In this document: positions 17,012 to 26,031 of the stretch, in pieces
Layout of the letters: every line of letters begins with the position of its first letter
Position numbering within the stretch: the stretch's first letter is position 1
Assembly (NCBI GenBank): GCA_934446675.1
Contig: CAKSEL010000013.1
Span: 3,809-67,808 of the forward strand
Length of the DNA: 64,000 nt
From: an uncultured Eubacteriales bacterium
GTDB lineage: Bacteria; Bacillota; Clostridia; Oscillospirales; CAG-382
Reading direction: 5' to 3'
Program-made: the position numbers and the translations under genes
Notes under the pieces: generated by a model
Told to the model about the DNA's origin: nothing
What the model saw: only the letters and a program-made list of their open reading frames with translations
Databases searched by the model: none

Positions 17012-17569
17012 ATGGACAACAACGCCAAAACAAGCGGCAGCGCCATGAATGCGCTTACCGGCACAAAAACCTTAAAAAATCTCGGCACTGCCTTCGACGA
17101 CGAAGCAAAGGCATACGCCTTATACAATCTTTTTTCCGCAGCAGCCTACGACGAGGGCTATCCCAACGCCGCAAGCCTGTTTACAAACATAGCCGAAAAC
17201 GAAATTCAGCATGCGGCTCTCTGGCTCGGATACATGGACGGCATCGGAACCACGCCCGAAAATCTGAGAGTAGCCGCGGCAAACGAACGCGAGGACGCGC
17301 AGACATATCTTGAAATGGCACGCACCGCCGACGACGAGGGTTTCTCTGAAATCGCCGAGAAATTCCGACTCACCTCCGCTGTCGAAACGGGTCACGAAAA
17401 TACCTACAACCAGATGATTGCCGAAATCGAACAGGGTAAAGATTACGGCGACGCCTGCACTCACTGGAGATGCACAAACTGCGGCTTTGAGGCAGACGGA
17501 AACGTCCGTCCCGAGAGATGTCCTCTCTGCTCTTATCCCGGAGCTTATTTCAGAGTCGAAAACGCATAA
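17012..17569 (+). CDS. rbr: Rubrerythrin
   Basis: 185 aa non-haem diiron peroxidase that reduces hydrogen peroxide in anaerobes. The N-terminal four-helix ferritin-like domain has the ligand helices FDDEAKAYAL, AENEIQHAAL, NEREDAQTYL and AVETGHENTY. The C-terminal rubredoxin-like site is CTNCG...CPLC near residue 155. AGAAAGG precedes the ATG, with a small hairpin just before it. It is a single-gene unit ending at a bidirectional terminator shared with recR. It is a marker of an anaerobic or microaerobic lifestyle. Confidence 0.95.
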   Translation: MDNNAKTSGSAMNALTGTKTLKNLGTAFDDEAKAYALYNLFSAAAYDEGYPNAASLFTNIAENEIQHAALWLGYMDGIGTTPENLRVAAANEREDAQTYLEMARTADDEGFSEIAEKFRLTSAVETGHENTYNQMIAEIEQGKDYGDACTHWRCTNCGFEADGNVRPERCPLCSYPGAYFRVENA

Positions 17570-17633
17570 ATCACGTTTAACCGCGGACAAACAAATCCAC
17601 GCGCCGCTTTTTCTTTAAAAACGCGCAAAACAA

Positions 17634-17680
17634 AAGCTCGGTACACTGCAAAAAAGCTTTGTACTGAGCTTAAATTATTT
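17634..17680. terminator. Bidirectional terminator between rubrerythrin and recR
   Basis: AAGCTCGGTAC pairs with GTACTGAGCTT (11 bp, one mismatch) around a 16-nt loop, with T-rich flanks in both directions. Confidence 0.8.
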
Positions 17681-17690
17681 TTATTATCTT

Positions 17691-18314
17691 TTAAAGCGTC
17701 TGGCGTCCCGAAAGCGCTCTGAAAAGCGTCAGCTCGTCGGCATATTCGAGATCTCCTCCGACGGGTATTCCGTAAGCAAGGCGCGATATTTTCACCCCGA
17801 ACGGCGACAGCAGTCTTGAAAGGTACATTGCGGTAGCGTCGCCCTCAACGCTTGGGTTTGTCGCGAGTATTACCTCTATCTGTTCCGGCGGATACTGCGA
17901 AACAAGGTCGTTTACACGCGCCGTAAGCTCTTTTATTTTAAGCATTTCGGGAGTTTTTCCCTCAAGCGGAGAAATTACGCCGTAAAGCACATGGAAAACG
18001 CCGTTATACTCGTTTATGCGTTCTATCGCGTTGACGTCACGCGGATTTTCGACCACGCATATGGTCTTATGATCGCGCTTATTATCGGCGCAGAGAGAAC
18101 AAACCTCGCTGTCCGAAATATTCTGGCATATCTTACAGTGCGTCACGCTCTTTTTTGCCTGAGTAAGAGCTTCCGCAAACTCCGCAACCTGTGCGTCAGG
18201 CATATCCAGCACATGAAACGCAAGTCTGTACGCGCTTTTCTTGCCTATTCCGGGCAGTTTTCCGAACTGTGCCGCAAGTCTTTCAAGCGGCGCTATATAC
18301 GATACCTCTGACAT
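17691..18314 (-). CDS. recR: Recombination mediator RecR
   Basis: 207 aa; forms a DNA-encircling ring and loads RecA with RecF/RecO. In order: helix-hairpin-helix (KLPGIGKKSAYRLAFHVL), a C4 zinc finger (CKICQNIS...CSLC) near residue 60, and a Toprim domain (CVVENPRDVNAIE to about 165) ending in the Walker-like SPFGVKISRLAYGIPVGGDLEYAD. Full length. It is usually beside dnaX-ybaB; here it is 12 kb away and followed by nothing related. The histidine kinase lies 25 bp upstream on the same strand and may share the transcript. Confidence 0.96.
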   Translation of the reverse strand: MSEVSYIAPLERLAAQFGKLPGIGKKSAYRLAFHVLDMPDAQVAEFAEALTQAKKSVTHCKICQNISDSEVCSLCADNKRDHKTICVVENPRDVNAIERINEYNGVFHVLYGVISPLEGKTPEMLKIKELTARVNDLVSQYPPEQIEVILATNPSVEGDATAMYLSRLLSPFGVKISRLAYGIPVGGDLEYADELTLFRALSGRQTL

Positions 18315-18339
18315 ATTAAAAAATCCTCTTTTATTATTC

Positions 18340-19821
18340 TTATTCGCCCTTATTTCCCGTCATGGGTTCATTTGTCTTTGCAAGCGTAAATTCAAAGCGG
18401 CAGTATTTTCCGTATTCGCTCTCAACGCTTATCTTTTCTCCGTGAGCCTCAAGTTTTGTCTTTGCGATATAGAGTCCGAGTCCCGTGCCGGTCTTATCAA
18501 GTCCGCGCGAAGAATCCGACTTGAAAAATCTGTCGAATACCATGGGCTGTTCTTCTTTCTTTATACCGAGTCCCGTATTATAAACGCTTACGGTATACTT
18601 ATCCGGCAGATTATTGCGTATCTCTATCTTTATAAGTCCGCTGTCATAAGTAAATTTAATCGCGTTATCAATAAGGTTATACAGAATCTGATGAATGGAA
18701 TCCCTGTCCGCAAAGACGCAGGACGGATCGTCGTCGGTTTCAAATTCTATATTGAGTTTTTTCGCGTCTATTTTCTCCTCGAACGAGATAAGTATAAGTC
18801 TTGCGACCTCGCATATATCGAACGTTATCTTTGTAAGTTTCAGATTACCCGATTCCATTCTGGATATATCAAGCAGAGAGCTTACAAGTCTTGAAAGGCG
18901 TTTTACCTCGACGGAAACGATATTGAGATAGTAGCTTTGTTTATCTTTGGGTATAGTACCGTCAAGAATACCGTCAACAAAGCCCTGTATACTTGTCATA
19001 GGCGTTCTGAGGTCATGCGAAACGCTTGAAAGGAAGGTATTTCTCGAAGTTTCAAGCACCGTCAGCGACTCTGCCATATGATTGAACGCCATTGCAAGCT
19101 CTGCTATTTCGTCCGTGCCTTTTACCGGCACGCGCACGCTGAAATCTCCCTTTGAATAGCTCTTTGCGGCGCTGCTCATCTCTTTAAGCGGCGTTATGAT
19201 ACGGTCTGTAATAAAGTACACGGCGATAACAGCGGCGAAGAATATCCACAAACTTGCAATTATTATAACGCGGATTATCTGCTCGTACATTCCCTTCAAG
19301 CTCGTTCCGGGAGAAGACAGTATAATTCTTCCGACAACCGACGCGTCCTCGGCTGTACCGTCAAGCACGGGATAGATATAATTAAACCGTCTTGTTTTGA
19401 AAAGTCCCGAGAGGCTGCTGTATCTGTAATCCGAAGAATTTTTCTTTGCGGCGTCAACTCTCACAGCGCCCGTATAATCCTCCGACAGTGCGCTTGATTC
19501 ATTACCCGACAGGAATATAATTCTGCCCGACCCGTCCGTTATAATTACAGCGGACTCGGAGTACACGGACAGCGGTTCAAGGATATTTTTCAGCGTATCG
19601 CCCGAATCTTCAACAGCCTGCGAAAACGTAAGTTCATCGGACTTCATTATAGCTGCGATATTATTATATATGACCTTTGCGGTCTGATACATTACATTTT
19701 CTTTAGAGCGTATGGAATAGTTTGTCATGAGCGACGTTATTACGACTGCCACCGCGACGAATCCTATTCCGAGCAGCGCCACGAAGGACATGATATATTT
19801 AGTATAGATTGATTTAAACAT
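18340..19821 (-). CDS. Sensor histidine kinase, no adjacent regulator
   Basis: 493 aa membrane sensor. TM1 (about 8-30), an extracytoplasmic sensor of about 130 residues, TM2 (about 163-185), HAMP, a HisKA box SVSHDLRTPMTS with His near residue 270, and an HATPase with N, G1 and G2 boxes (NLIDNAIKFT, GTGLGLYIAK). I chose the ATG at 19821 because AAGAAG lies about 9 bases upstream; a GTG three codons earlier is too close to it. No response regulator is next to it, since repeat D occupies the upstream side. Its partner must be encoded elsewhere. The signal is unknown. Confidence 0.92.
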   Translation of the reverse strand: MFKSIYTKYIMSFVALLGIGFVAVAVVITSLMTNYSIRSKENVMYQTAKVIYNNIAAIMKSDELTFSQAVEDSGDTLKNILEPLSVYSESAVIITDGSGRIIFLSGNESSALSEDYTGAVRVDAAKKNSSDYRYSSLSGLFKTRRFNYIYPVLDGTAEDASVVGRIILSSPGTSLKGMYEQIIRVIIIASLWIFFAAVIAVYFITDRIITPLKEMSSAAKSYSKGDFSVRVPVKGTDEIAELAMAFNHMAESLTVLETSRNTFLSSVSHDLRTPMTSIQGFVDGILDGTIPKDKQSYYLNIVSVEVKRLSRLVSSLLDISRMESGNLKLTKITFDICEVARLILISFEEKIDAKKLNIEFETDDDPSCVFADRDSIHQILYNLIDNAIKFTYDSGLIKIEIRNNLPDKYTVSVYNTGLGIKKEEQPMVFDRFFKSDSSRGLDKTGTGLGLYIAKTKLEAHGEKISVESEYGKYCRFEFTLAKTNEPMTGNKGE

Positions 19822-19884
19822 ACGTTTCACTTCTTTTAGGGTATTTTTCTTGGACTATATTAAGTTATTAATTGTAAGTTATTA

Positions 19885-20668
19885 GTTGTCGCTTATTTGG
19901 GCGGAAACGGATTACTCACTTCCATGTGCAACCTTATACCTCCGCTTTTCGGAATCGAAAAGACGGGCAAAAGATTTTCGCAGCTCAATCGCCGCCGCGA
20001 CTGGCGCGCGGATATGGGGTTCTGTACAAAGTTAAACTATTTCGGTACAAGTGTTATTTTTATATAATCATGCAGTCAACAGGACTTACTTTTCTGCCCA
20101 GCTTGCCTACGGCAAGATGACTTTTACGAATATTAGTTTTATGTTTGGCTGGATAAGAGTACAGTTCTGCATTAAATCGCACCGAACCGCGCTTACAAAG
20201 ACGTGACATGACACCGAAACTGCATTATGTCAACCATGCTACACTTGGAAACCAGCCCCATCGAGCAGTGCGCAGCATCTGCGAGCGATTTCGCAACACA
20301 GTCTCGTGGACAATGCGAAACGAGGATTTTTGAGCTTACGGAGGCGATGTTTACTTCGGTGCGCGTTTACACTCTTTAGAGTGAAATCCCCCCGTCGGGG
20401 GATTGTCAAGGGGCGAGCAGTCCCTTGAACGGCTTTTCGACCACTTTTCGCCGCCGAAAAGTGCAAATATAAAGTCGCACTTTGAAGAAAGTTACCCGTT
20501 TCCGCCCCAAATAAGCAAAAACAATCCAAACAAAAAAGTAACTTCGCTTTCGCTGCGGCGTTTGAGCGGCGAACGGCTTTTCGACAGCTTTTCTCCGTAG
20601 AAAAGCGTCAGAATAGAGTTGCACATGGCAGTGAATAATCAGTTTCCGCCCAAAACAAGCTACCACCC
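19885..20668. repeat. Mosaic intergenic repeat, copy D (two-armed)
   Basis: Same plan as copy A. The forward arm (GCTTATTTGGGCGG, CTTTTCGGAATCGAAAAG) is followed by a core almost matching A: AGTCAACAGGAC, hairpin CTTGCCTACGGCAAG at 20102-20116, GTTAGTTTTATGTTTGG, ACGTGACATGAC. A reversed arm with two terminal units follows, whose hairpins are ACTTTTCGCCGCCGAAAAGT and CTTTTCTCCGTAGAAAAG. It fills the space between the histidine kinase 5' end and the ferredoxin terminator. Open frames inside are repeat translations. Confidence 0.9.
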
Positions 20669-20722
20669 TGCTCAGAAACAACTCTACCTGTATTATACAT
20701 TGAATCCGTTAAGTTTTCAAGT

Positions 20723-20764
20723 AAAAAAAGACCGCACGCAAGAAAAAATCTCGTGTGCGACCTC
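20723..20764 (-). terminator. Terminator of the ferredoxin gene
   Basis: Minus strand GGTCGCACACGAG pairs with CTTGCGTGCGGTC, followed by seven Ts; 20 bp after the stop codon. Confidence 0.85.
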
Positions 20765-20784
20765 AGAATAGCCGTAAAAAATAA

Positions 20785-20958
20785 TTATTCGGCTGCAGGA
20801 GCCTCAACGGGACATGTAGCTGCGCAAGTTCCGCAGTCAATGCACTCGTCCTTGTTGATCTCGTACTTTCCGTCCTTCTCTGCAATGCAGCTAACGGGAC
20901 ATTCGTCTGCGCATGCACCGCATCCGATGCAAACGTCCTTTGAAATAACATATGCCAT
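20785..20958 (-). CDS. 2[4Fe-4S] ferredoxin
   Basis: 57 aa clostridial-type electron carrier. Two cluster motifs are complete: CIGCGACADECP and CIDCGTCAATCP, with the fourth cysteine of each cluster supplied by the other motif. The start was set at MAYVISKD because GGAGG is 8-9 bases before that ATG; an in-frame ATG five codons earlier overlaps the ribosome site. The gene is monocistronic with its own promoter and strong terminator, as expected for an abundant redox carrier serving many partners. Confidence 0.95.
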   Translation of the reverse strand: MAYVISKDVCIGCGACADECPVSCIAEKDGKYEINKDECIDCGTCAATCPVEAPAAE

Positions 20959-21036
20959 TTTTTGCACCTCCATAATCTAAATGACTTTGTCTGCCGGCAT
21001 CCGCGTTAATACGTCTGCCTAACAAACTACGAGGTT

Positions 21037-21065
21037 ATTATATAACAGCACCTTTGTCAATACAA
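21037..21065 (-). promoter_or_regulatory. Promoter of the ferredoxin gene
   Basis: Minus strand TTGTAT (21060-21065), 17-bp spacer, TATAAT (21037-21042). A TTGACA also lies nearby but at only 12 bp. Confidence 0.5.
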
Positions 21066-21137
21066 ATACAATTTATTAACAAATAAAAAATTTTCATTCT
21101 TTTGCTGAAAAATTTGCAGAAAAACGCACAGAGGACA

Positions 21138-21722
21138 TTACTCCGCAAGAATTCTGCGGATCGTAGGATATGCGTATCTCACAACCGGCACAAAAACCGC
21201 CGAGGTTATCGTACACTTTATAATATTGAACGGCAGCACACCGCCAAATATGTAATACGCTTTGCCAAGTTCATCAAAATTGATAAACGCGGAGTACAGC
21301 GGTATCATAATGAAATAATTTACGAGCATTGCCGTTATGACCTGGCAAACGGCGCCGAGCGCAAGTGCGCAGACAACGTTTTTTATGCGTATCCCGGCTC
21401 CTGCCGACGCATTTTTCTTTGCAAAAAGCCGATAAAAAATACCAGCCGCGAAAACAAACAGCGCGCTTATAAGAAAATTTGAAAGTTCGCCGGTCATCGC
21501 CGTACTTGAAACCGTAAGATGCACCGTGTTTCTTATAAGCACGACCGCAGCGCCCGCAGCCGGTGAAATGAGTATCGACGCGAACAGTGCAGGAATATCT
21601 GCGAAGTCTATTTCGAGCCACGAAAACGCCGGAAATATCGGAAACGTCGGGAAAAGATACAATATTGCCGACATTGCGGTCAGCACGCCTATAATTGTGA
21701 TTTTTTTTATTCTGCTTTTCAT
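21138..21722 (-). CDS. ribU: ECF transporter S component, riboflavin type (RibU-like)
   Basis: 194 aa, six predicted helices, matching S components that bind the vitamin and dock to EcfT (gene at 2.1 kb). Family features include the N-terminal ITIIGVLTAMSAILY, the FPAFSWLEIDFADIPALFAS loop, and RNTVHLTVSSTAMTGELSNF with the GE(L/I)xNF signature. An FMN riboswitch about 560 bp upstream on the same strand supports riboflavin as the substrate. The ribosome site is weak (GAAAGAAGG). The long leader between riboswitch and start contains the DnaA-box-like cluster. Confidence 0.88.
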   Translation of the reverse strand: MKSRIKKITIIGVLTAMSAILYLFPTFPIFPAFSWLEIDFADIPALFASILISPAAGAAVVLIRNTVHLTVSSTAMTGELSNFLISALFVFAAGIFYRLFAKKNASAGAGIRIKNVVCALALGAVCQVITAMLVNYFIMIPLYSAFINFDELGKAYYIFGGVLPFNIIKCTITSAVFVPVVRYAYPTIRRILAE

Positions 21723-21828
21723 AATAAAGCCTTCTTTCCGCGAAATATTCGCACAAGGTGATATTTCAAAGACTTTTGTGCCGGATTTTTGGTTAGCTTA
21801 TACTTACTTTTGCACCTTTTGCACCGGG

Positions 21829-22043
21829 TTTTCCACAGGCTGTTGAAACAGGATTTTTCGGAACAAATTGGCACATTCCGAAATTACCCACATCAAAAAT
21901 CCCATTTTTACGTGCATTTCTGTTAACAATCCACACCGTTTCCACCGGTTTTCCACAGCCCGGCACGTAGGTTTTGAACATTATCAACAGGGTTTTCCAC
22001 AGTTTTGCACGACTTCGGCACATTATCCACAGAGTTTTCCACA
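21829..22043 (+). other. Cluster of six DnaA-box-like 9-mers in one orientation
   Basis: TTATCCACA (perfect box) at 22023-22031. Near-matches TTTTCCACA at 21829, 21949, 21993 and 22035, and TTATCAACA at 21981. Four boxes form two pairs with 12-bp start-to-start spacing, repeated 42 bp apart. The segment lies in the leader between the FMN riboswitch and ribU. No good gene is seen in it; the open frames have no ribosome site and unlikely composition. Confidence 0.6.
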
Positions 22044-22202
22044 GGAATATGCCGTATCATGTGAACAAAATTTCGTGTTGCGTTCATATTTGAAATTTCA
22101 CAAAACCGTGCATACCGGAGCAAAAAATCCCGTTCCGAACAGTCGGAATACAAGCTCCTTCACGCATGAAAGACGTGCAAAGCATTAAATTCCGAATAAG
22201 CA

Positions 22203-22236
22203 CAAAAAAAGCCTTTGAAGAATCTCCTCCAAGGCT
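22203..22236 (-). terminator. Terminator following the FMN riboswitch
   Basis: Minus strand AGCCTT...AAGGCT stem extended by GGAG/CTTC, then seven Ts. Placed as the expression platform of the riboswitch. Confidence 0.8.
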
Positions 22237-22284
22237 GCATAACGCACGGTAAAAATCTATGCGACGAAATATCGCACAATTACC

Positions 22285-22482
22285 GTATTCTCTTTACTTT
22301 ATCCAGACTATACTGTCGGTACCGGAATTGACGAAAACTTGCATATTCACGTCTCACCGGTTCTGCTGCGACTGCGTTTTCCGCCGCAAAGCACCCAATA
22401 CAAGTGCCGCAACGGCATTTTCACAGTCCGCTCTCGGACTTTACCGCCGGTAGGGATATTCTCCCTGCCCTGAAAGATTATA
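22285..22482 (-). promoter_or_regulatory. FMN riboswitch (RFN element)
   Basis: Read on the minus strand, the class-defining blocks occur in order: CAGGGCAGGG, CCCTACCGGCGGTAAAG, AGTCCG with AGAGCGGACT, CCGGTGAGA, then TTCCGGTACCGACAGTAT and AGTCTGGAT. P1 closes with TCTTT/AAAGA. A TATAAT -10 (22477-22482) overlaps its 5' edge. FMN binding is known to favour the downstream terminator and shut off riboflavin uptake or synthesis genes. One arm (P4-like) is longer than usual. Confidence 0.95.
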
Positions 22483-22502
22483 CTGATATTAAATTTAAAC
22501 AA

Positions 22503-22534
22503 ATCGGGGCATTGCAGTCAAGCAACACCCCGAA
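22503..22534 (-). terminator. Terminator of tuf
   Basis: Minus strand CGGGG-t-GTTGC ... GCAAt-g-CCCCG, followed by ATTTGTTT, 44 bp after the tuf stop. Confidence 0.7.
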
Positions 22535-22577
22535 ATACTGCCTTTGGGGCAGAGCGATTCAATTAAAGAATCAATAA

Positions 22578-23777
22578 TTAGCCGAGGATTTCAGCAACGA
22601 CGCCGGATCCTACGGTTCTGCCGCCTTCACGAATAGCGAAACGGAGACCCTTTTCCATAGCTACGGGAACGATAAGTTCAACGTTCATATCAACGTTATC
22701 GCCGGGGTTGCACATTTCAACGCCGTCGGGAAGAGTGATGATACCGGTAACGTCAGTGGTTCTGAAGAAGAACTGAGGTCTGTAATTGGAGAAGAACGGC
22801 TTATGACGTCCGCCTTCCTTTTCGGTAAGAACGTAAACGTGACCAACGAACTTGGTGTGAGGAGTGATGGAACCGGGCTTTGCAAGAACCTGACCCTTTT
22901 CGATCTCGTTCTTAGCAATACCACGGAGAAGAGCACCGATGTTATCGCCGGCTTCAGCGTAGTCCATCTGCTTGTGGAACATTTCAATACCGGTAATAGT
23001 GGTCTTCTTGGTTTCCTTAAGACCAACGATTTCAACTTCGTCAGCCATCTTTACCTGACCTCTCTCAACTCTACCGGTAGCAACTGTACCACGGCCGGAG
23101 ATGGAGAATACGTCCTCGACAGGCATAAGGAATGTGTCGTCTGCTGCACGAACAGGAGTAGGAATATAGTCGTCAACTGCCTTCATAAGCTCAAGGATAG
23201 GAGCGTATGCAGGATCATTGATGTCGTTGGGAGCATCAAGAGCAGCTCTTGCGGAACCGCGGATGAAGGGGATCTCGTCGCCGGGGAAATCGTAGGTAGA
23301 GAGAAGATCTCTGGTTTCCATTTCAACGAGGTCGAGAAGTTCAGCGTCGTCAACGAGGTCGCACTTGTTGAGGAATACAACCATTGCGGGAACGCCAACC
23401 TGACGAGCGAGAAGGATATGCTCACGGGTCTGCTGCATAGGTCCGTCTGTACCTGCAACAACGAGGATAGCACCGTCCATCTGAGCTGCACCGGTGATCA
23501 TGTTCTTAACGTAGTCAGCATGGCCGGGGCAGTCAACGTGAGCGTAGTGACGCTTTTCGGTCTCGTACTCAACGTGTCTGGTGTTGATCGTGATACCTCT
23601 TGCTCTTTCTTCCGGAGCGTTATCGATCTGGTCATATGCCATGAACTCGTTATTTCCGTTAAGAAGAGAGAGAGTCTTGGTTATAGCTGCGGTAAGGGTA
23701 GTCTTACCATGGTCAACGTGGCCGATAGTACCAATGTTGACATGGGGCTTGGTTCTTTCAAATTTTGCCTTTGCCAT
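22578..23777 (-). CDS. tuf: Elongation factor Tu
   Basis: 399 aa GTPase that brings aminoacyl-tRNA to the ribosome. G1 GHVDHGKTT near residue 18, switch I GITI, G3 DCPGHADY near 80, G4 NKCD near 135, then the two beta-barrel domains ending KGLRFAIREGGRTVGSGVV. Full length. AGGAGG precedes the ATG. It is last in rpsL-rpsG-fusA-tuf and also has its own strong promoter just upstream. Long antisense open frames over this gene are codon-bias shadows. Confidence 0.99.
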   Translation of the reverse strand: MAKAKFERTKPHVNIGTIGHVDHGKTTLTAAITKTLSLLNGNNEFMAYDQIDNAPEERARGITINTRHVEYETEKRHYAHVDCPGHADYVKNMITGAAQMDGAILVVAGTDGPMQQTREHILLARQVGVPAMVVFLNKCDLVDDAELLDLVEMETRDLLSTYDFPGDEIPFIRGSARAALDAPNDINDPAYAPILELMKAVDDYIPTPVRAADDTFLMPVEDVFSISGRGTVATGRVERGQVKMADEVEIVGLKETKKTTITGIEMFHKQMDYAEAGDNIGALLRGIAKNEIEKGQVLAKPGSITPHTKFVGHVYVLTEKEGGRHKPFFSNYRPQFFFRTTDVTGIITLPDGVEMCNPGDNVDMNVELIVPVAMEKGLRFAIREGGRTVGSGVVAEILG

Positions 23778-23828
23778 TTGTAGTTTCCTCCTTAAAAGTA
23801 GAATACTTTAATTTAAATTAACAATATG

Positions 23829-23856
23829 ATTATAACAGAATGTGCGTGTGTGTCAA
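23829..23856 (-). promoter_or_regulatory. Promoter of tuf
   Basis: Minus strand TTGACA (23851-23856), 16-bp spacer, TATAAT (23829-23834) in the fusA-tuf gap. Confidence 0.85.
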
Positions 23857-23902
23857 TAGAACTAATTGCAGAATTTACAATTTGTTCAACTGTGACGCAC
23901 TA

Positions 23903-26014
23903 TTACTGCTGCTTGCCTCTCTGAGCGATAATGGTATCTGCGATATTCTTAGGTACCTGCTCATAGTGGCTGGGTTCCATTACATACTGACCGCGGCCCT
24001 GTGTCTTGGAACGGAGGTCGGTAGCGTAACCGAACATATTTGCCAGCGGAACGAATGCGTGTATCTGCTGAGCACCTGCGATAGGATCCATACCCTGGAT
24101 CTGTCCGCGTCTGGAGTTAAGGTCGCCGATTACGTCGCCCATGTAATCATCGGGCACGGTTACGTTAACCTTCATTATCGGCTCGGTAAGAACGGAGCCT
24201 GCTTTTCTGAGGGCTTCCTTGAGTGCCATTGAACCGGCAATCTTGAATGCCATTTCGGAAGAGTCGACTTCATGATACGAACCGTCGTACAGAGTGACCT
24301 TAAGGTCAACTACCTGATAGCCTGCGAGTACACCGGACTGCATTGCGCCCTGAATACCTGCGTCAACTGCGGGGATATATTCCTTGGGAATAGCACCGCC
24401 GACAACCTTATTTTCAAAGGTATATCCTGCGCCGGGTTCGTTAGGCTCAACGATAATCTTAACGTGACCGTACTGACCTTTACCGCCGGACTGACGCGCA
24501 TATTTCATATCAACGTCAGCGCTCTTTGTGATTGCTTCCTTATAAGCAACCTGAGGCTGACCTACGTTTGCTTCAACCTTGAACTCACGGAGAAGTCTGT
24601 CAACGATAATTTCGAGGTGAAGCTCGCCCATACCTGCGATGATGGTCTGACCGGTTTCCTCATCGGAATAGGTCTTGAAGGTCGGGTCTTCTTCTGCGAG
24701 CTTTGCAAGAGCAATGCCCATCTTTTCCTGACCTGCCTTGGTCTTAGGCTCTATCGCAACTCTGATAACAGGTTCCGGGAATACCATGGACTCAAGGATT
24801 ACGGGATGATTTTCGTCACAGAGAGTATCGCCCGTCGTGGTGTTCTTTACACCGATAACGGCTGCAATATCTCCGGCGTAGATCTTGTCCACGTCCTCGC
24901 GGTGGTTAGCGTGCATGAGCACGATACGTCCGAGTCTTTCGCGGCCTCTCTTGTTGGAGTTATATACGGTAGTACCTGAAGTAAGGGTACCGGAATAAAC
25001 TCTGATGAAACACAGACGTCCGATAAACGGGTCTGTTGCGATCTTGAACGCAAGAGCTGCAAACGGCTCTTCGTCGGACGAATGGCGTACAACCTCGTTC
25101 TCACCTTCGGGGAGATTGGGGTCGATGCCCTTTACGGGCGGAATATCAAGAGGCGAAGGCATATAATCGACGATAGCGTCGAGCAGCTTCTGAACGCCCT
25201 TGTTTCTGTAAGAAGTACCGCATACAACGGGAACCATTGTATTTGCGATAGTGGATTTTCTGATAGCAGCCTTGATTTCATCAACGGTGAACTTTTCGCC
25301 GTTCATATACTTTTCAAAGAGTGCTTCGTCAACCTCTGCGACATGTTCTTCAAGCTCTGCTCTGTACTTGTCTGCAAGCTCCTTCATGTCGTCGGGTATA
25401 TCTGTTACCTTGATGTCCGTACCGAGGTCGTTTGTGAATATAAACGCCTTCATGAGGACAAGGTCGATAACGCCGGTGAAAGTATCTTCAGCTCCGATAG
25501 GAAGCTGGATCGGCACTGCGTTAGCATGGAGTCTTTCGTGCATCATGTCGATAACGCGATAGAAGTTCGCGCCCATGATGTCCATTTTGTTAACGTATGC
25601 CATACGCGGAACCTTATATTCGTCCGCCTGACGCCAAACAGTCTCGGACTGAGGCTCAACGCCGCCCTTTGCACAGAATACTGTAACAGAGCCGTCGAGA
25701 ACCTTCAGCGAACGCTGAACTTCAACGGTGAAGTCAACGTGGCCGGGGGTATCAATGATGTTGATTCTGTGAGGAACATACTGTTTCTCTTCACCCGACC
25801 AGAAACAGGTCGTTGCAGCGGAGGTAATTGTAATACCTCTTTCCTGCTCCTGTTCCATCCAGTCCATTGTTGCAGCGCCGTCGTGAGTTTCACCGATCTT
25901 ATGGTTTTTGCCGGTGTAATACAAAATACGTTCGGTAGTTGTAGTTTTTCCGGCGTCGATATGAGCCATTATACCAATGTTTCTGGTATGCTCAAGTGAA
26001 CAACTTCTCGGCAT
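23903..26014 (-). CDS. fusA: Elongation factor G
   Basis: 703 aa translocation GTPase. G1 AHIDAGKTTT near residue 19, G3 DTPGHVDF near 85, G4 NKMD near 140, and the five-domain layout complete to the C-terminal AQRGKQQ. It lies 17 bp after rpsG with an AAGGAG site and is co-transcribed with rpsL-rpsG; tuf follows after 125 bp. Nothing is unusual in it. Confidence 0.99.
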   Translation of the reverse strand: MPRSCSLEHTRNIGIMAHIDAGKTTTTERILYYTGKNHKIGETHDGAATMDWMEQEQERGITITSAATTCFWSGEEKQYVPHRINIIDTPGHVDFTVEVQRSLKVLDGSVTVFCAKGGVEPQSETVWRQADEYKVPRMAYVNKMDIMGANFYRVIDMMHERLHANAVPIQLPIGAEDTFTGVIDLVLMKAFIFTNDLGTDIKVTDIPDDMKELADKYRAELEEHVAEVDEALFEKYMNGEKFTVDEIKAAIRKSTIANTMVPVVCGTSYRNKGVQKLLDAIVDYMPSPLDIPPVKGIDPNLPEGENEVVRHSSDEEPFAALAFKIATDPFIGRLCFIRVYSGTLTSGTTVYNSNKRGRERLGRIVLMHANHREDVDKIYAGDIAAVIGVKNTTTGDTLCDENHPVILESMVFPEPVIRVAIEPKTKAGQEKMGIALAKLAEEDPTFKTYSDEETGQTIIAGMGELHLEIIVDRLLREFKVEANVGQPQVAYKEAITKSADVDMKYARQSGGKGQYGHVKIIVEPNEPGAGYTFENKVVGGAIPKEYIPAVDAGIQGAMQSGVLAGYQVVDLKVTLYDGSYHEVDSSEMAFKIAGSMALKEALRKAGSVLTEPIMKVNVTVPDDYMGDVIGDLNSRRGQIQGMDPIAGAQQIHAFVPLANMFGYATDLRSKTQGRGQYVMEPSHYEQVPKNIADTIIAQRGKQQ

Positions 26015-26031
26015 TGCGTTTTCTCCTTAAA

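Noticed and set aside
21829..22043. Replication origin
   Set aside because: The box cluster fits, but there is no dnaA or dnaN nearby, and both translation operons run towards it from the right, which would be head-on to a fork leaving this site.
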